From NCBI RefSeq assembly GCF_001279775.1, contig NZ_LGDG01000213.1:1-64000 (forward strand): DNA of 64,000 nucleotides, given 5' to 3'. Made by a program: the position numbers and the translations under genes. Shown here one piece after another: positions 44,279-53,174 of this stretch. Each line of letters begins with the position of its first letter. The first letter of the stretch is position 1. Source of the DNA: Streptomyces sp. MMG1533 (GTDB taxonomy: Bacteria; Actinomycetota; Actinomycetes; Streptomycetales; Streptomycetaceae). The notes under the pieces were generated by a model that did no database searches, was not told where the DNA came from, and saw only the letters and a list, made by a program, of their open reading frames with translations.

Positions 44279-45109
44279 TCAGCGGCTGCCGTCGAGGATG
44301 ACGCGCGCGACCAGCGCGGGGTCGTCGTTCATCGGGCAGTGGCCGCAGCCGGGCAGCCGCACCAGCCGTGCCCGGGGAATGATCTGCTTGGCGCGCACGC
44401 CCTGGCGCCGGATGAGCAGCCTGTCCTTCGTGCCCCAGGCGAGGGTGACGGGGACGCCGGGCACGTCGTCGGTGAACTGGACGGCGGAACCCGCCCGGAG
44501 GGTCTCGGCGAACCCCGTCGCCCGTGCCAGCGCGAGCGTCTCGGCGACGACGGCCTCCGGTGAACGGCGGTTCGGCCGGGCGTAGATGGTGCTCGTCAGC
44601 GCTGCGCGACCGACCGCGGTGCGCGCCAGCTGCTCGACCATGGGGAGCGGCATCCGCTCGGCGATCCGCCGCATCGTGATGAGCACGCCGAAGGCGTAGC
44701 GCCGCTCGGCCTGCGACCAGAACCCGGCCGGCGACAGGGCCGTGACCGACCGCACGAGCTGCTCGCGGCCGAGTTCCAGGGCGAGCAGACCGCCGAGCGA
44801 GTTGCCCGCCACGTGCGGCCGGTCCAGCTCCAGCGCCTCGCAGAAGGCGCCGAAGACCTGCGTGGTGGTGGGCAGGTCGTACGCGAGGCCGTCCGGCAGG
44901 CCGGGGGAGACTCCGAAACCCGGGAGGTCCACGGCGATCACGTCGCGCTCGGTCGCGAGGATGTCCACTATCGGGTCCCAGGCCTGCCTGTGGTGACCTA
45001 TGCCGTGCAGCAGGAGCAGCGGCTCGCCCCTGCCCGCCCGCGTGTAGGAGACGGTGACGGGCCGAGGGCCCTGCGCGGTGGGCACTTTGAAGGCGACGGT
45101 GGCGGACAT
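44279..45109 (-). CDS. alpha/beta hydrolase
   Basis: A 276-residue alpha/beta-fold hydrolase. The oxyanion motif is LLHGIGHHRQAWD, the nucleophile Ser lies in VAGNSLGGLLALE, the acid Asp in WGTKDRLL and the His in GCGHCPMND. No signal peptide. The HGIG and GNSLGG pattern is close to C-C bond hydrolases and esterases of aromatic catabolism, but the substrate is not evident. It is divergent from sigJ. Confidence 0.9.
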   Translation of the reverse strand: MSATVAFKVPTAQGPRPVTVSYTRAGRGEPLLLLHGIGHHRQAWDPIVDILATERDVIAVDLPGFGVSPGLPDGLAYDLPTTTQVFGAFCEALELDRPHVAGNSLGGLLALELGREQLVRSVTALSPAGFWSQAERRYAFGVLITMRRIAERMPLPMVEQLARTAVGRAALTSTIYARPNRRSPEAVVAETLALARATGFAETLRAGSAVQFTDDVPGVPVTLAWGTKDRLLIRRQGVRAKQIIPRARLVRLPGCGHCPMNDDPALVARVILDGSR

Positions 45110-45154
45110 GGGGCTGCTCCTCGACGGTGGGAACTCGCTGACGAACGCGGCGTA

Positions 45155-45188
45155 GACAGCTTGTCAGCAATTGCTACCGGCGGGTAGC
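45155..45188. promoter_or_regulatory. two palindromes between hydrolase and sigJ
   Basis: GACA-gct-TGTC (45155-45165) and GCTACC-ggcg-GGTAGC (45173-45188) lie between the divergent genes, 46 bases upstream of the hydrolase start and 64 upstream of sigJ. Operator candidates only. Confidence 0.35.
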
Positions 45189-45252
45189 CCTCAAGGCGGC
45201 ACACGTCCTGAATCGCCTGGACACGACCGCGGGCGTCCGCTGGGATGGTGTT

Positions 45253-46143
45253 GTGACCACCGACACCGAGATCGACGTCTTCGAAGAGCACCGTCCCGTC
45301 CTCCTGGGCGTCGCCTACCGCATGCTCGGGCGGGTGGCCGACGCGGAGGACGTCGTGCAGGAGGCATGGCTGCGCTGGTCTGCCGCCGACCGGACCGAGG
45401 TGCGCGAGCCGCGCGCCTATCTGGTGCGCGTCACGACCCGCCTCGCCATCGACCGGCTGCGCCAGGTCAAGGCGCGCGGTGAGACGTATGTCGGTCCGTG
45501 GCTGCCGGAGCCGTACGTCACCGACTTCGGGAACACCGTGCCCGACACCGCGGAGCGGGCCGTCCTCGCCGACTCCGTCTCCCTCGCCGTCCTCGTGGTC
45601 ATGGAGTCGCTGTCCCCTCTGGAGCGTGCGGTGTTCGTCCTCCGGGAGGCCTTCGGCTACCCGTACGCCGACATCGCCGCCATGCTGGAGCGCGGCGAAC
45701 CGGCCGTGCGGCAGCTCGCGGGGCGGGCCCGCAAACACGTGGAGGAGCGTCGGCCGCGCTACGAGGTCGACCCCGTACAGCGCCGCGACCTCACCGAGCG
45801 GTTCCTCGCCGCCGCCGGGGAGGGCGACCTGGAGGGACTGATGTCCCTGCTCGCCCCGGACGTCCGCCTCGTGGGCGACAGTGGCGGCAAGTCGAAGGCG
45901 CCGCTGCGGGTCCTGGAGACGGCCGACAAGGTGGGCCGCTTCATCGTCGGCGCCGCCGGGAAGGGCGGCGGCATCCCAGACCTGTCCTTCCGCTTCCTGG
46001 AGGTCAACGGCGGACCCGCGATCCTGGTCCTGTCGGGGGACAAGCCCGACTCCGTCTTCCAGATGGACGTCCTGGACGGCCGCATCCAGTCCGTCTACAT
46101 CATCCGCAACCCCGACAAGCTGCGGTCCCTGGCCGCACTCTGA
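45253..46143 (+). CDS. sigJ: ECF41-type RNA polymerase sigma factor SigJ
   Basis: A 296-residue sigma factor: region 2 at residues about 10-75 (YRMLGRVADAEDVVQEAWLRW), region 4 at about 115-165 (LERAVFVLREAFGYPYADIA) and a C-terminal SnoaL-like domain at about 175-280. The extra domain defines the ECF41/SigJ group and modulates activity without a classic anti-sigma factor. Such genes usually neighbour a small oxidoreductase or decarboxylase; here the divergent alpha/beta hydrolase takes that place. GTG 45253. Confidence 0.92.
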   Translation: MTTDTEIDVFEEHRPVLLGVAYRMLGRVADAEDVVQEAWLRWSAADRTEVREPRAYLVRVTTRLAIDRLRQVKARGETYVGPWLPEPYVTDFGNTVPDTAERAVLADSVSLAVLVVMESLSPLERAVFVLREAFGYPYADIAAMLERGEPAVRQLAGRARKHVEERRPRYEVDPVQRRDLTERFLAAAGEGDLEGLMSLLAPDVRLVGDSGGKSKAPLRVLETADKVGRFIVGAAGKGGGIPDLSFRFLEVNGGPAILVLSGDKPDSVFQMDVLDGRIQSVYIIRNPDKLRSLAAL

Positions 46144-46225
46144 TGCCGGGCGCCAGGCCCACTGTACGAACGCCTCGTGAACGCTGCCGGGCGACACCGT
46201 CGTCCGTGGCGCCAGGTATCGATGA

Positions 46226-46260
46226 TTGGTCTTGACCAAGGGTGGGGGCCGTCCTATGGT
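46226..46260 (+). promoter_or_regulatory. promoter with HutC/DasR-type operator for the GntR gene
   Basis: The 14-bp palindrome TTGGTCTTGACCAA (46226-46239) overlaps the -35 TTGACC (46232-46237); the -10 TATGGT (46255-46260) is 17 bases downstream. TGGTCTTGACCA differs by one base from the DasR dre core TGGTCTAGACCA. Binding would block RNA polymerase directly. Confidence 0.65.
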
Positions 46261-46336
46261 CGCAGAGAAGTGCAACAACCTTTAATAAACAAGGGCGTTA
46301 AAAAGCCGCCGGACCACGGCGATTGCGGAGGACAGG

Positions 46337-47098
46337 GTGGGGACCACGCAGCTGGAAACGGTGCCGGAACCGAAGTACTGGCATCTCAGGACCGTGCTGA
46401 GCGAGGCATTGGACACCGAGTTCACGGTGGGCGAGATCCTGCCCAACGAGCGCGACCTCGCCGCCCGCTTCGGCGTGGCCCGCGCCACGCTCCGCCAGGC
46501 CTTGGAACAGCTGGAACTGGAAGGCCGCCTCCAGCGCCGCCGCGGAGTCGGTACGACCGTCGCACCGCCGCGCATGGGCGTGGCCGTCGGTACGGAACAG
46601 CACGCCTGGCCGGGTGCCGCCGGCGACGACTGGGAGCCCGTCGACTCCACCCTGGAGGAGCCGCCCGCATCCGTCGCGGCGGCCCTGGAGACCGGCGTCG
46701 ACCAGGGCGTGCACCTGGTGCGCCGCTCGCGTACGACCCACGGCCAGCCCGTCGCCGCCGAGCTGCTCTACATCGCGCAGTCGGCGGTGCCCGACCTCTC
46801 CGCCATCGACGCGCCCGCGGGGGCGGCACGCGCGCGTGCCGTGCTGCGCGAGCTGCAGCGGCTGGAGCTGGAGGGCCAGGAGAGCGCCGTCGAGCTGGGC
46901 TCCGCCCGCGCGGACGACGCCCGGCAGCTGGACCGGCTCCCCGGGGCCCCGGTCCTCGTCGTCACCACCCGCTACGTCGCCGAGGGCCGCACGGTCGCGG
47001 TCTCCGTGGCCACCTACCGCGCGGACACCTGCCGGCTGACCTTCGGGGACTCCGGCGGCGTGGAGATCCACCAGGGCCCGGAGCGCCGGGCGTCCTGA
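46337..47098 (+). CDS. GntR-family regulator with UTRA domain (HutC subfamily)
   Basis: A 253-residue regulator: winged helix at residues about 20-75 (LPNERDLAARFGVARATLRQ, LEGRLQRRRGVGT) and a UTRA ligand domain to the C-terminus (LVRRSRTTHGQPVAAELLYI). Same architecture as DasR. GTG 46337 has GGAGGA upstream. The palindrome in its own promoter suggests autorepression. The ligand is probably a sugar phosphate or similar metabolite, but this is inference. A strong terminator follows. Confidence 0.9.
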   Translation: MGTTQLETVPEPKYWHLRTVLSEALDTEFTVGEILPNERDLAARFGVARATLRQALEQLELEGRLQRRRGVGTTVAPPRMGVAVGTEQHAWPGAAGDDWEPVDSTLEEPPASVAAALETGVDQGVHLVRRSRTTHGQPVAAELLYIAQSAVPDLSAIDAPAGAARARAVLRELQRLELEGQESAVELGSARADDARQLDRLPGAPVLVVTTRYVAEGRTVAVSVATYRADTCRLTFGDSGGVEIHQGPERRAS

Positions 47099-47119
47099 CC
47101 GCCGTAGCGCCCTGCGTTC

Positions 47120-47151
47120 AGCGCCCCGGAGCAGGCTCCGGGGCGCTTTTT
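47120..47151. terminator. rho-independent terminator shared by convergent GntR and ROK genes
   Basis: Perfect 12-bp stem (47120-47131 with 47136-47147), loop cagg, followed by a run of five T. It lies between two convergent stops, 22 bases after the GntR stop and 15 before the ROK stop. Confidence 0.93.
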
Positions 47152-47165
47152 CCTGCAGATGACCG

Positions 47166-48323
47166 TCACCGCCGTGCCGTCATCGTGCCCTCCACCGCGA
47201 ACAGCTGCTCCTCCACATGGTCGAGGGCCAGTCGCAGCGCGCCCGTTGCCACGGCCGCCTCGCCCAGCAGCGACAGGGCCACTTTCGGGGGCCGCAGGCA
47301 GTAGCGCGCCAACTCGTGGCGCAGTGGTTCCAGCACGCCGTCCAGTCCGGCCGCCCAGCCGCCGATGACGACGAGTTCCGGGTCGAGGGCCAGCACGAGC
47401 GCCGCCACGTCGTGCACGAGGCGCTGGATGAAGCGGTCGACGGCCGCGCGGGCCCGCTGGTCGCCCTCGCGCGCCTGCGCGAAGACCTTGGCGACGGCCT
47501 GCTCGTCCAGGGGGTGCAGGGGCTCGTCCGTGGTGGACAGCAGCGTCTCCGGGGTGACCTCGCGGCCGAGCAGATGCAGGGCGCCGATCTCGCCGGCCGC
47601 CCCGCCGTAGCCGCGGTGCAGCTGTCCGCCGATCAGTGCGCCCGCGCCCGGGCTCAGCCCGGCCAGCACGAACACGACGTCGTCGGACTCGATGGCGGAG
47701 CCCTTCCAGTGCTCGGCGACCGCCGCGGCGTTGGCGTCGTTCTCGACCAGGACCGGGCACTTGAAGGAGCGGCTCAGCCGCTCGCCGAGGCGCAGCCCGG
47801 TCCACTCGGGCAGTGCGGTCCCGAGCCGAACCGTTCCGTCGGCCTCGACGATCCCCGGCGTGCCGACGCCCACGGCCCGCAGGGAGCCGCGTGCGATCCC
47901 GGCCCGGCGCAGCAGCTCGGCCACCGCGGTGCGCAGCCGTTCCAGGCGCTCGTCCGCCGAGGCCGTCTCGTCGACGTCCTTGGCCTGCGCGCCGATCACC
48001 CGGCCGTCCAGGTCGGACAGGAGCGCGGCGACGCGATGCGCCCCGATCTCCAGGCCCAGCAGATGACCGGCCTCGGCACGGAACCGGAACCGCCGGGCGG
48101 GTCGTCCCTGCCGCCGCACCACACTCTCGTCGGCCGCCTTCTCGACGACGTAACCCGCCTCGATGAGCCCCTCGACCACACCCTCGACGGTCGGCCGGGA
48201 CAGTCCGGTCACCCGGGTGATCTCGGTCAGCGTCGCGCAGTCCGTGGCGCGCAGCGCGTGCAGCACCACCGCGGAATTGATCCTCCGCAGCAGCGAGGGA
48301 TCCCCGCCGGTCAGCCGTCCCAA
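47166..48323 (-). CDS. ROK-family transcriptional regulator
   Basis: A 385-residue ROK repressor: helix-turn-helix at residues about 12-75 (ATLTEITRVTGLSRPTVEGV) and a sugar-kinase-like domain (LGLEIGAHRVAALLSDLDG, VGVGTPGIVEADG, LVENDANAAAVAEHW, GGAAGEIGALHLL). The cysteine zinc motif that normally follows GEIG (CxCGxxGC) is missing, as if deleted. The start is TTG 48323 with GGAGGA six bases upstream. Its target sugar is not evident. Confidence 0.88.
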   Translation of the reverse strand: MGRLTGGDPSLLRRINSAVVLHALRATDCATLTEITRVTGLSRPTVEGVVEGLIEAGYVVEKAADESVVRRQGRPARRFRFRAEAGHLLGLEIGAHRVAALLSDLDGRVIGAQAKDVDETASADERLERLRTAVAELLRRAGIARGSLRAVGVGTPGIVEADGTVRLGTALPEWTGLRLGERLSRSFKCPVLVENDANAAAVAEHWKGSAIESDDVVFVLAGLSPGAGALIGGQLHRGYGGAAGEIGALHLLGREVTPETLLSTTDEPLHPLDEQAVAKVFAQAREGDQRARAAVDRFIQRLVHDVAALVLALDPELVVIGGWAAGLDGVLEPLRHELARYCLRPPKVALSLLGEAAVATGALRLALDHVEEQLFAVEGTMTARR

Positions 48324-48503
48324 CGTCCGTCCTCCCAGCTCGTGCGCGTGTTGGCCGGATCGTACTCGGCGCGGCCAACCCCGGCGAGTGCCGGGATGCA
48401 CGAGAGGGCCGGCCGGGCCCACCGACCGGATCCGGTCAGACGGACACCGGTGCCCACGGACGGCTTCCGGTCGGTCGGCCACCGGCCCGCCGACGGGTTC
48501 AGG

Positions 48504-49166
48504 TCAGCCGGGCGCCACGAACCCCGACTCGTACGCCGCGATCACGGCCTGCGTACGATCCCGCGCGCCCAGCTTCGCCAGTACGGCGCTGACGTGCGAC
48601 TTCACCGTCTCCGTCCCGACGACCAGCCGGGCGGCGATCTCCGCGTTCGACAGCCCGCGCGCCATCAGCCGCAGCACCTCGGCCTCCCGCTCGGTCAGCT
48701 GGGCCCGCTCCATCACGGCACGGGCCGCGCGGTTGCCGCCGTCGTCGCCGTACTCGGCGGCGAGCTGCCGCACCGAGGCCGGGAACAGCAGTGACTCGCC
48801 CTCGGCGACCAGCCGCACCGCGTGCACGATCTCGGCCGGCCGCGCCCGCTTCAGCAGGAACCCGTCGGCACCGGCCCGCAGCGCCTCGTACACGTACTCG
48901 TCGTTCTCGAACGTCGTCACCACGAGGATCTTCGGCGGCTCGTCCACCGTCCGCAGCACCGCGCGCGTGGCCTCGATGCCGTCCAACAGCGGCATGCGTA
49001 CGTCCATGGCGACCACGTCGGGCCGCAGCTGCCGCACCAGCGGGATCACCGCCGCCCCGTCGGCCGCCTCTCCGACGACCTCGATGTCGGGCTGCGCCTC
49101 CAGCACGGCCCGCAGACCGGCACGGACGAGAGGTTCGTCGTCGACAAGGAGAACGGTGACCGGCAT
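48504..49166 (-). CDS. NarL/LuxR-family response regulator
   Basis: A 220-residue response regulator: receiver domain with [13 protein letters not shown], phosphorylation Asp in [12 protein letters not shown] and the switch region VVTTFEND, then a LuxR helix-turn-helix ([39 protein letters not shown]). It pairs with the histidine kinase directly upstream. An ABC exporter is divergent from the pair, a common arrangement for envelope-stress or antibiotic-response systems. Confidence 0.93.
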   Translation of the reverse strand: MPVTVLLVDDEPLVRAGLRAVLEAQPDIEVVGEAADGAAVIPLVRQLRPDVVAMDVRMPLLDGIEATRAVLRTVDEPPKILVVTTFENDEYVYEALRAGADGFLLKRARPAEIVHAVRLVAEGESLLFPASVRQLAAEYGDDGGNRAARAVMERAQLTEREAEVLRLMARGLSNAEIAARLVVGTETVKSHVSAVLAKLGARDRTQAVIAAYESGFVAPG

Positions 49167-49180
49167 CCGGCCAGCGTAGA

Positions 49181-50350
49181 TCAGCGCAACGGCAGCTCGA
49201 CCTGCACCTGCCAGTCGCCCTGGTCCGGCCCGGTGTACGCATGTCCGCCGAGCAGGGCCGCACGTTCGCGTATACCGCGCAGGCCGCTGCCCCGTCCGGG
49301 GCCGGGTATGTCGGCGGTGAGCGGGTTGCGGACCTCCAGGCCGAGACTGCCGTCGTCGACCTCGATGCGGACCCGGACGGGGACGGCTCCCGCGTGCCGC
49401 AACACGTTGGTCAGCGACTCCTGGAGGATGCGATAGCCCTCGCGGGAGACCGGCCCGGGCACGGTGTCCAGGGGGCCGGTCATGTCGACGTCGACCTTCG
49501 CCCCGGAGGCGCGGGCCGACTCCAGCAGACGGTCGGCGTCCGTGAGCGTCGGGCGGCTGCTGACAGGCCGCTCCGACTCGCGCAGGATGCCGAGGACGCG
49601 CTCCAGGTCCTCCAGGGCCGCCCGGCCGGTCTCCTCGATCGCGCCCAGGGCGCGGTCCGTGAACGCGGGATCGCCGGCCGCGCGCGCGGCACCCGCCTGC
49701 ACCACGGCCACGGTCAGCGCGTGGCCGATGGAGTCGTGCAGTTCGCGGGCGATGCGGGTGCGCTCCAGGAGTTGTTCGGTGCGCTCCTCCATGGCGGCGA
49801 GGCGCTCGGCGGGGGAGGGGCCGAGGAGGCGGCGGGCGAGGGCGGTGATGAGGCGGCCCGAGGCGACCACGGTCGCCGCCAGCGTGACCAGCGCCAGGGG
49901 CGCGAGCAGGATGTGCCACCATTCGTGGCCGTCGGGGAGGAACAGCACGCCCTCCTCGACGTCACCGCCGAGCGCCGCCGACACCAAGTCCACTGACGCG
50001 AGGAGCAGTTGGACGGTGAGCATCGAGGTCGCACAGCCGAGCAGCAGCCGCATCTCCAGCCAGACGACGAGCCGCCCCCTGTCGCTCCAGGAGGCGGACG
50101 GCGCGACGACGATGTCGGTGCTCTCACTGTCGTGCTGGTGACCGGTCAGCAGCAGTCTGGCCTGCAGCCCCTCCACGGTGCGCATCGCGGGCACCAGCCC
50201 GACCGGGGCGAGCGCCGCGGCCGCCACCACCCAGGTCCACCACGCCTCCTCGATGAACAGCCACATGCTCGGCCACACGACGGCGATGAAGAGATGCAGC
50301 AATCGTGTGTACGTCACCGCCCGGCCGAACGGGCGCAGAATGCGGGCCAT
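49181..50350 (-). CDS. sensor histidine kinase (HisKA_3 type)
   Basis: A 389-residue membrane kinase. Four hydrophobic segments occupy residues about 12-230, with the phospho-acceptor His in [14 protein letters not shown], and a HATPase domain with [18 protein letters not shown] and [18 protein letters not shown]. It signals to the adjacent response regulator. The cue is unknown; the short extracellular loops suggest membrane-internal sensing. ATG 50350. Confidence 0.9.
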   Translation of the reverse strand: MARILRPFGRAVTYTRLLHLFIAVVWPSMWLFIEEAWWTWVVAAAALAPVGLVPAMRTVEGLQARLLLTGHQHDSESTDIVVAPSASWSDRGRLVVWLEMRLLLGCATSMLTVQLLLASVDLVSAALGGDVEEGVLFLPDGHEWWHILLAPLALVTLAATVVASGRLITALARRLLGPSPAERLAAMEERTEQLLERTRIARELHDSIGHALTVAVVQAGAARAAGDPAFTDRALGAIEETGRAALEDLERVLGILRESERPVSSRPTLTDADRLLESARASGAKVDVDMTGPLDTVPGPVSREGYRILQESLTNVLRHAGAVPVRVRIEVDDGSLGLEVRNPLTADIPGPGRGSGLRGIRERAALLGGHAYTGPDQGDWQVQVELPLR

Positions 50351-50384
50351 TTCGTCATCGTGCCAGCCGCCACCGACAACGGAC

Positions 50385-50424
50385 CTCCCCCGCTCGGGGG
50401 AGACGGTCTCCCCACGCGGGGGAG
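50385..50424. repeat. double palindrome upstream of the ABC exporter
   Basis: CTCCCCCG-ct-CGGGGGAG (50385-50402) and CTCCCC-acgcg-GGGGAG (50408-50424) lie 22-23 bases apart, centre to centre, between the divergent kinase and ABC genes. They could be operators, or copies of a Streptomyces palindromic repeat: 14 bases (tcccccgctcgggg) recur at 59356-59369. Confidence 0.6.
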
Positions 50425-50458
50425 GCCCCCGCCCCGCTCCGGCGGCCAGGCTGCTGCC

Positions 50459-51394
50459 ATGACCAGCATCGACGTCCAGAACCTCACCAAGGAGTACGGC
50501 ACCCGCCGGGCCGTGGACCACCTCACCTTCCGTGTCCTGCCCGGCCGCGTCACCGGCTTCCTCGGCCCCAACGGCGCCGGAAAGTCCACCACCATGCGGC
50601 TGGTGCTCGGCCTCGACCGGCCGACCTCCGGCTCCGCCACCATCGGCGGACGCGCCTACGCCACGCTCCGCGAACCCCTCCACCACGTGGGCGCCCTGCT
50701 CGACGCGCAGGCCGCGCACGGCTCCCGCACCGGCCGCGACCACCTGCGCACCCTGGCGGCGAGCAACCGCATCCCGGGCAGCCGGGTCGATGACGTACTG
50801 GAGGAGACAGGGCTCGCGTCGGTGGCGCGCCGCCGGGTGAGGACGTACTCCTTGGGCATGCGCCAGCGTCTGGGCATCGCGGCCGCCCTGCTCGGCGACC
50901 CCGAGGTGGTCCTGCTCGACGAGCCGTCGAACGGCCTCGACCCCGAAGGCATCATCTGGATCCGCGAGTTGCTGCGCCGGCTCGCGGGGGAGGGGCGTAC
51001 GGTCCTGGTCTCCAGCCACCTCATGAACGAGACCGCGTCCTTCGCCGACCACCTCGTGGTCCTCGGGCGGGGCCGTCTGCTCGCCGACACCCCGATGCGG
51101 GAGTTCATCCACGCGCGCGTGCGGCCCCGCGTACGCATCCGCACCTCGGACCCCACCGCGCTCAAGGCGGTTCTCGCCCGGCACGGTCACGACGCCGAGG
51201 AGCACGAGGACGGGTACTGGACCGTGCGCCACGCGCGCGTGGAGGACATCGGCCGTCTCACGTCCGCGGCGGGCGTGCCGATCCTCGAACTGGCGCCGCA
51301 GGAGGCCACGTTGGAACAGGCGTACCTCGACCTGACCGCCTCGGAGACCGAGTTCACCGCCCAGCCGTCCATGACGCAGCCGCAGGAGGCCTGA
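50459..51394 (+). CDS. ABC transporter ATPase
   Basis: A 311-residue DrrA/CcmA-type ABC ATPase. Walker A is GPNGAGKST, the signature is YSLGMRQRLGIA, Walker B is VVLLDEPSNGLDPEG and the switch His is in VSSHLMNE. A C-terminal extension of about 90 residues is typical of drug-export ATPases. It works with the permease encoded one base downstream. It is divergent from a two-component system that probably controls it. Confidence 0.93.
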   Translation: MTSIDVQNLTKEYGTRRAVDHLTFRVLPGRVTGFLGPNGAGKSTTMRLVLGLDRPTSGSATIGGRAYATLREPLHHVGALLDAQAAHGSRTGRDHLRTLAASNRIPGSRVDDVLEETGLASVARRRVRTYSLGMRQRLGIAAALLGDPEVVLLDEPSNGLDPEGIIWIRELLRRLAGEGRTVLVSSHLMNETASFADHLVVLGRGRLLADTPMREFIHARVRPRVRIRTSDPTALKAVLARHGHDAEEHEDGYWTVRHARVEDIGRLTSAAGVPILELAPQEATLEQAYLDLTASETEFTAQPSMTQPQEA

Positions 51395-51395
51395 C

Positions 51396-52121
51396 ATGAC
51401 GTTCGCACCCGTGCTCCACGCGGAGTGGCTGAAGATCCGCACACTGCGTTCGCTGTGCGGGGCGCTGCTCGCGCTGTTCGCCGCGACCACGGCGTTCTCC
51501 GCCGTCGCGGGTGTCTCCGAGACGTCCGACCCCGAGTTCGACCCGCTGTTCATGGCGCTGTCCGGGGTCGCTCCCGGCCAGATCGCCGCCATCTCCTTCG
51601 GTGCGCTGGCCGTGTCCTCGGAGTTCCACGGGGGTGGGCTCCGGCTGGCCTTCGCCGCGATGCCGCAACGCGGACGGTGGTTCGCGGCCAAGGTGATCGC
51701 AATCGCCGTACCCGCCCTGCTCGTGGGGCTGCTCACCGCCTTCGCCGCCCTCGTCGTGGCACGGGCCGGCCTCGGCGACGCGGCAAGCGGACTCACCGTG
51801 GGCGAGCAGGTGCGCGGGGTCGTGGGCTGCGGGATCTACCTGATGCTGATGGCACTCCTCGCGGCCGGCCTCACGGCCCTGCTGCGCAGCGGGGTGGCCA
51901 CGCTGTCCCTCCTGATCCCGTTCGTCCTCGTCGTCTCCTTCGTCATCGGGGACGCGTCGGGCACCGTCGCCGACTTCCTGCCCGACAAGGCCGGCCAGGT
52001 GGTCCTGTACGAGACGTACGACGGGACGCTGGGGCCGTGGTCCGGGCTCGCGGTGACCTCTCTGTGGACGGCGGCAGCGCTGCTGGCGGGGGCGTACAGC
52101 ATGCGACGCCGGGACGCCTGA
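51396..52121 (+). CDS. ABC-2 type transporter permease
   Basis: A 241-residue membrane protein with about six hydrophobic helices and the N-terminal pattern LHAEWLKIRTLRS common to ABC-2 permeases. SSEFHGGGLRLAFAAMPQRGRW resembles the coupling segment SSEYRHGTIRxT. It should pair with the adjacent ATPase to export a lipid-like or peptide compound. Confidence 0.9.
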   Translation: MTFAPVLHAEWLKIRTLRSLCGALLALFAATTAFSAVAGVSETSDPEFDPLFMALSGVAPGQIAAISFGALAVSSEFHGGGLRLAFAAMPQRGRWFAAKVIAIAVPALLVGLLTAFAALVVARAGLGDAASGLTVGEQVRGVVGCGIYLMLMALLAAGLTALLRSGVATLSLLIPFVLVVSFVIGDASGTVADFLPDKAGQVVLYETYDGTLGPWSGLAVTSLWTAAALLAGAYSMRRRDA

Positions 52122-52178
52122 CGCCGGGGATGTCTGACACCACGCCAATTGTCAGTGGGGCCGGGTTTACTGGACCAC

Positions 52179-52619
52179 ATGAACATCGCACGGCACATCG
52201 CCCTCATCGACGAGCTGTGCTTCCGTCCCTTCCCGGCGGAACACGGCCCGTCGGACGTCGGCGTCGGGGGACCCGGCTACCACGAGGCGGTGTTAGAGAG
52301 AAGTCACGGCGCCGCGGACGGCGACTGCGGGGTGCGCGCCACGACGGTGGAGCAGTACGAGAAGTACCGGGACGCGCTGTACGAACCACTGGCGCAGCGC
52401 TGGGGACACGAGGACCCGGTGAACCTGCACACCACACTGTTGCGCACCGAGCGGGAGGAGATACCCGAGCCGTGGGCCTCGCTCAGCGCCCGCGCCCGCC
52501 TGACGTACCTCTGGGAGGCGGTGGGGACCGGCCGTTGGGTCGCGGTGGCCGTCGCCGACCGGGACGAGTCCGACGAGGTCAGGCTCCTCGCCGTGGTCAC
52601 GGAGGTCGCCCCGCCGTGA
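52179..52619 (+). CDS. hypothetical protein with a TTA leucine codon
   Basis: A 146-residue soluble, acidic protein of unknown family. It starts MNIARHIALIDELCF and has a predicted mixed alpha/beta C-terminal half; no membrane segment or signal peptide. Codon 39 (52293-52295) is TTA, the codon read only by the developmental bldA tRNA in Streptomyces, so full translation may be limited to late growth. The ribosome binding site is weak. It converges with mug. Confidence 0.7.
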   Translation: MNIARHIALIDELCFRPFPAEHGPSDVGVGGPGYHEAVLERSHGAADGDCGVRATTVEQYEKYRDALYEPLAQRWGHEDPVNLHTTLLRTEREEIPEPWASLSARARLTYLWEAVGTGRWVAVAVADRDESDEVRLLAVVTEVAPP

Positions 52620-52629
52620 CCGGGCGCCG

Positions 52630-53154
52630 CTAGGGCCCCTCCGCCGCCGCCCGCAACCGCGCGAACTCCTGAGCCATCGTCGCCGCCGTCCAGTGCGCGT
52701 TCAGCCCGCTCGGATTCGGCAGCACCCACACGCGCGTGTCCCCGATCGTCCGCTCCTGCGGCCCCACCCGGGCCTTGCGGTCGTCGAACGCGGCCCGGTA
52801 GGCGGTGACGCCGACGACGGCCAGCCAACGCGGCCGCAGCCGCGCCACCTTGAGCGCCAGCAGCCGACCGCCCTCCCGGTACTCCTCCGCGTCCAGCTCG
52901 TCGGCCCGCGCGCTCGCCCGGGCCACGACGTTCGTGATGCCGAGCCCGTACGACAGCAACTCCCGCTGCTCGGACGGCTTGAGGAGCCTCGGAGTGAACC
53001 CGGACAGGTGCAGCACCGGCCAGAACCGGTTGCCGGGGCGGGCGAAGTGGTGGCCCGTCGCGGCCGTCATCAGACCGGGGTTGATGCCACAGAAGAGCAC
53101 GCGGAGACCGTCCGCGACGATGTCGGGTACCAGTCGGTCGCGGGCGGCCTCCAA
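52630..53154 (-). CDS. mug: G/U mismatch-specific DNA glycosylase
   Basis: A 174-residue uracil-DNA glycosylase of the Mug/TDG family. Motif 1 is FCGINPGLMTAATGHHFARPGNRFW and motif 2 is LPNPSGLNAHW; the Asn in GINPG is the catalytic residue of the family. It removes U or T from G mismatches. The start is uncertain: TTG 53154, or an in-frame CTG at 53178 that overlaps the purB stop and restores the usual FTPEELEAAR N-terminus. Confidence 0.9.
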   Translation of the reverse strand: MEAARDRLVPDIVADGLRVLFCGINPGLMTAATGHHFARPGNRFWPVLHLSGFTPRLLKPSEQRELLSYGLGITNVVARASARADELDAEEYREGGRLLALKVARLRPRWLAVVGVTAYRAAFDDRKARVGPQERTIGDTRVWVLPNPSGLNAHWTAATMAQEFARLRAAAEGP

Positions 53155-53174
53155 CTCCTCGGGGGTGAAGCGCG

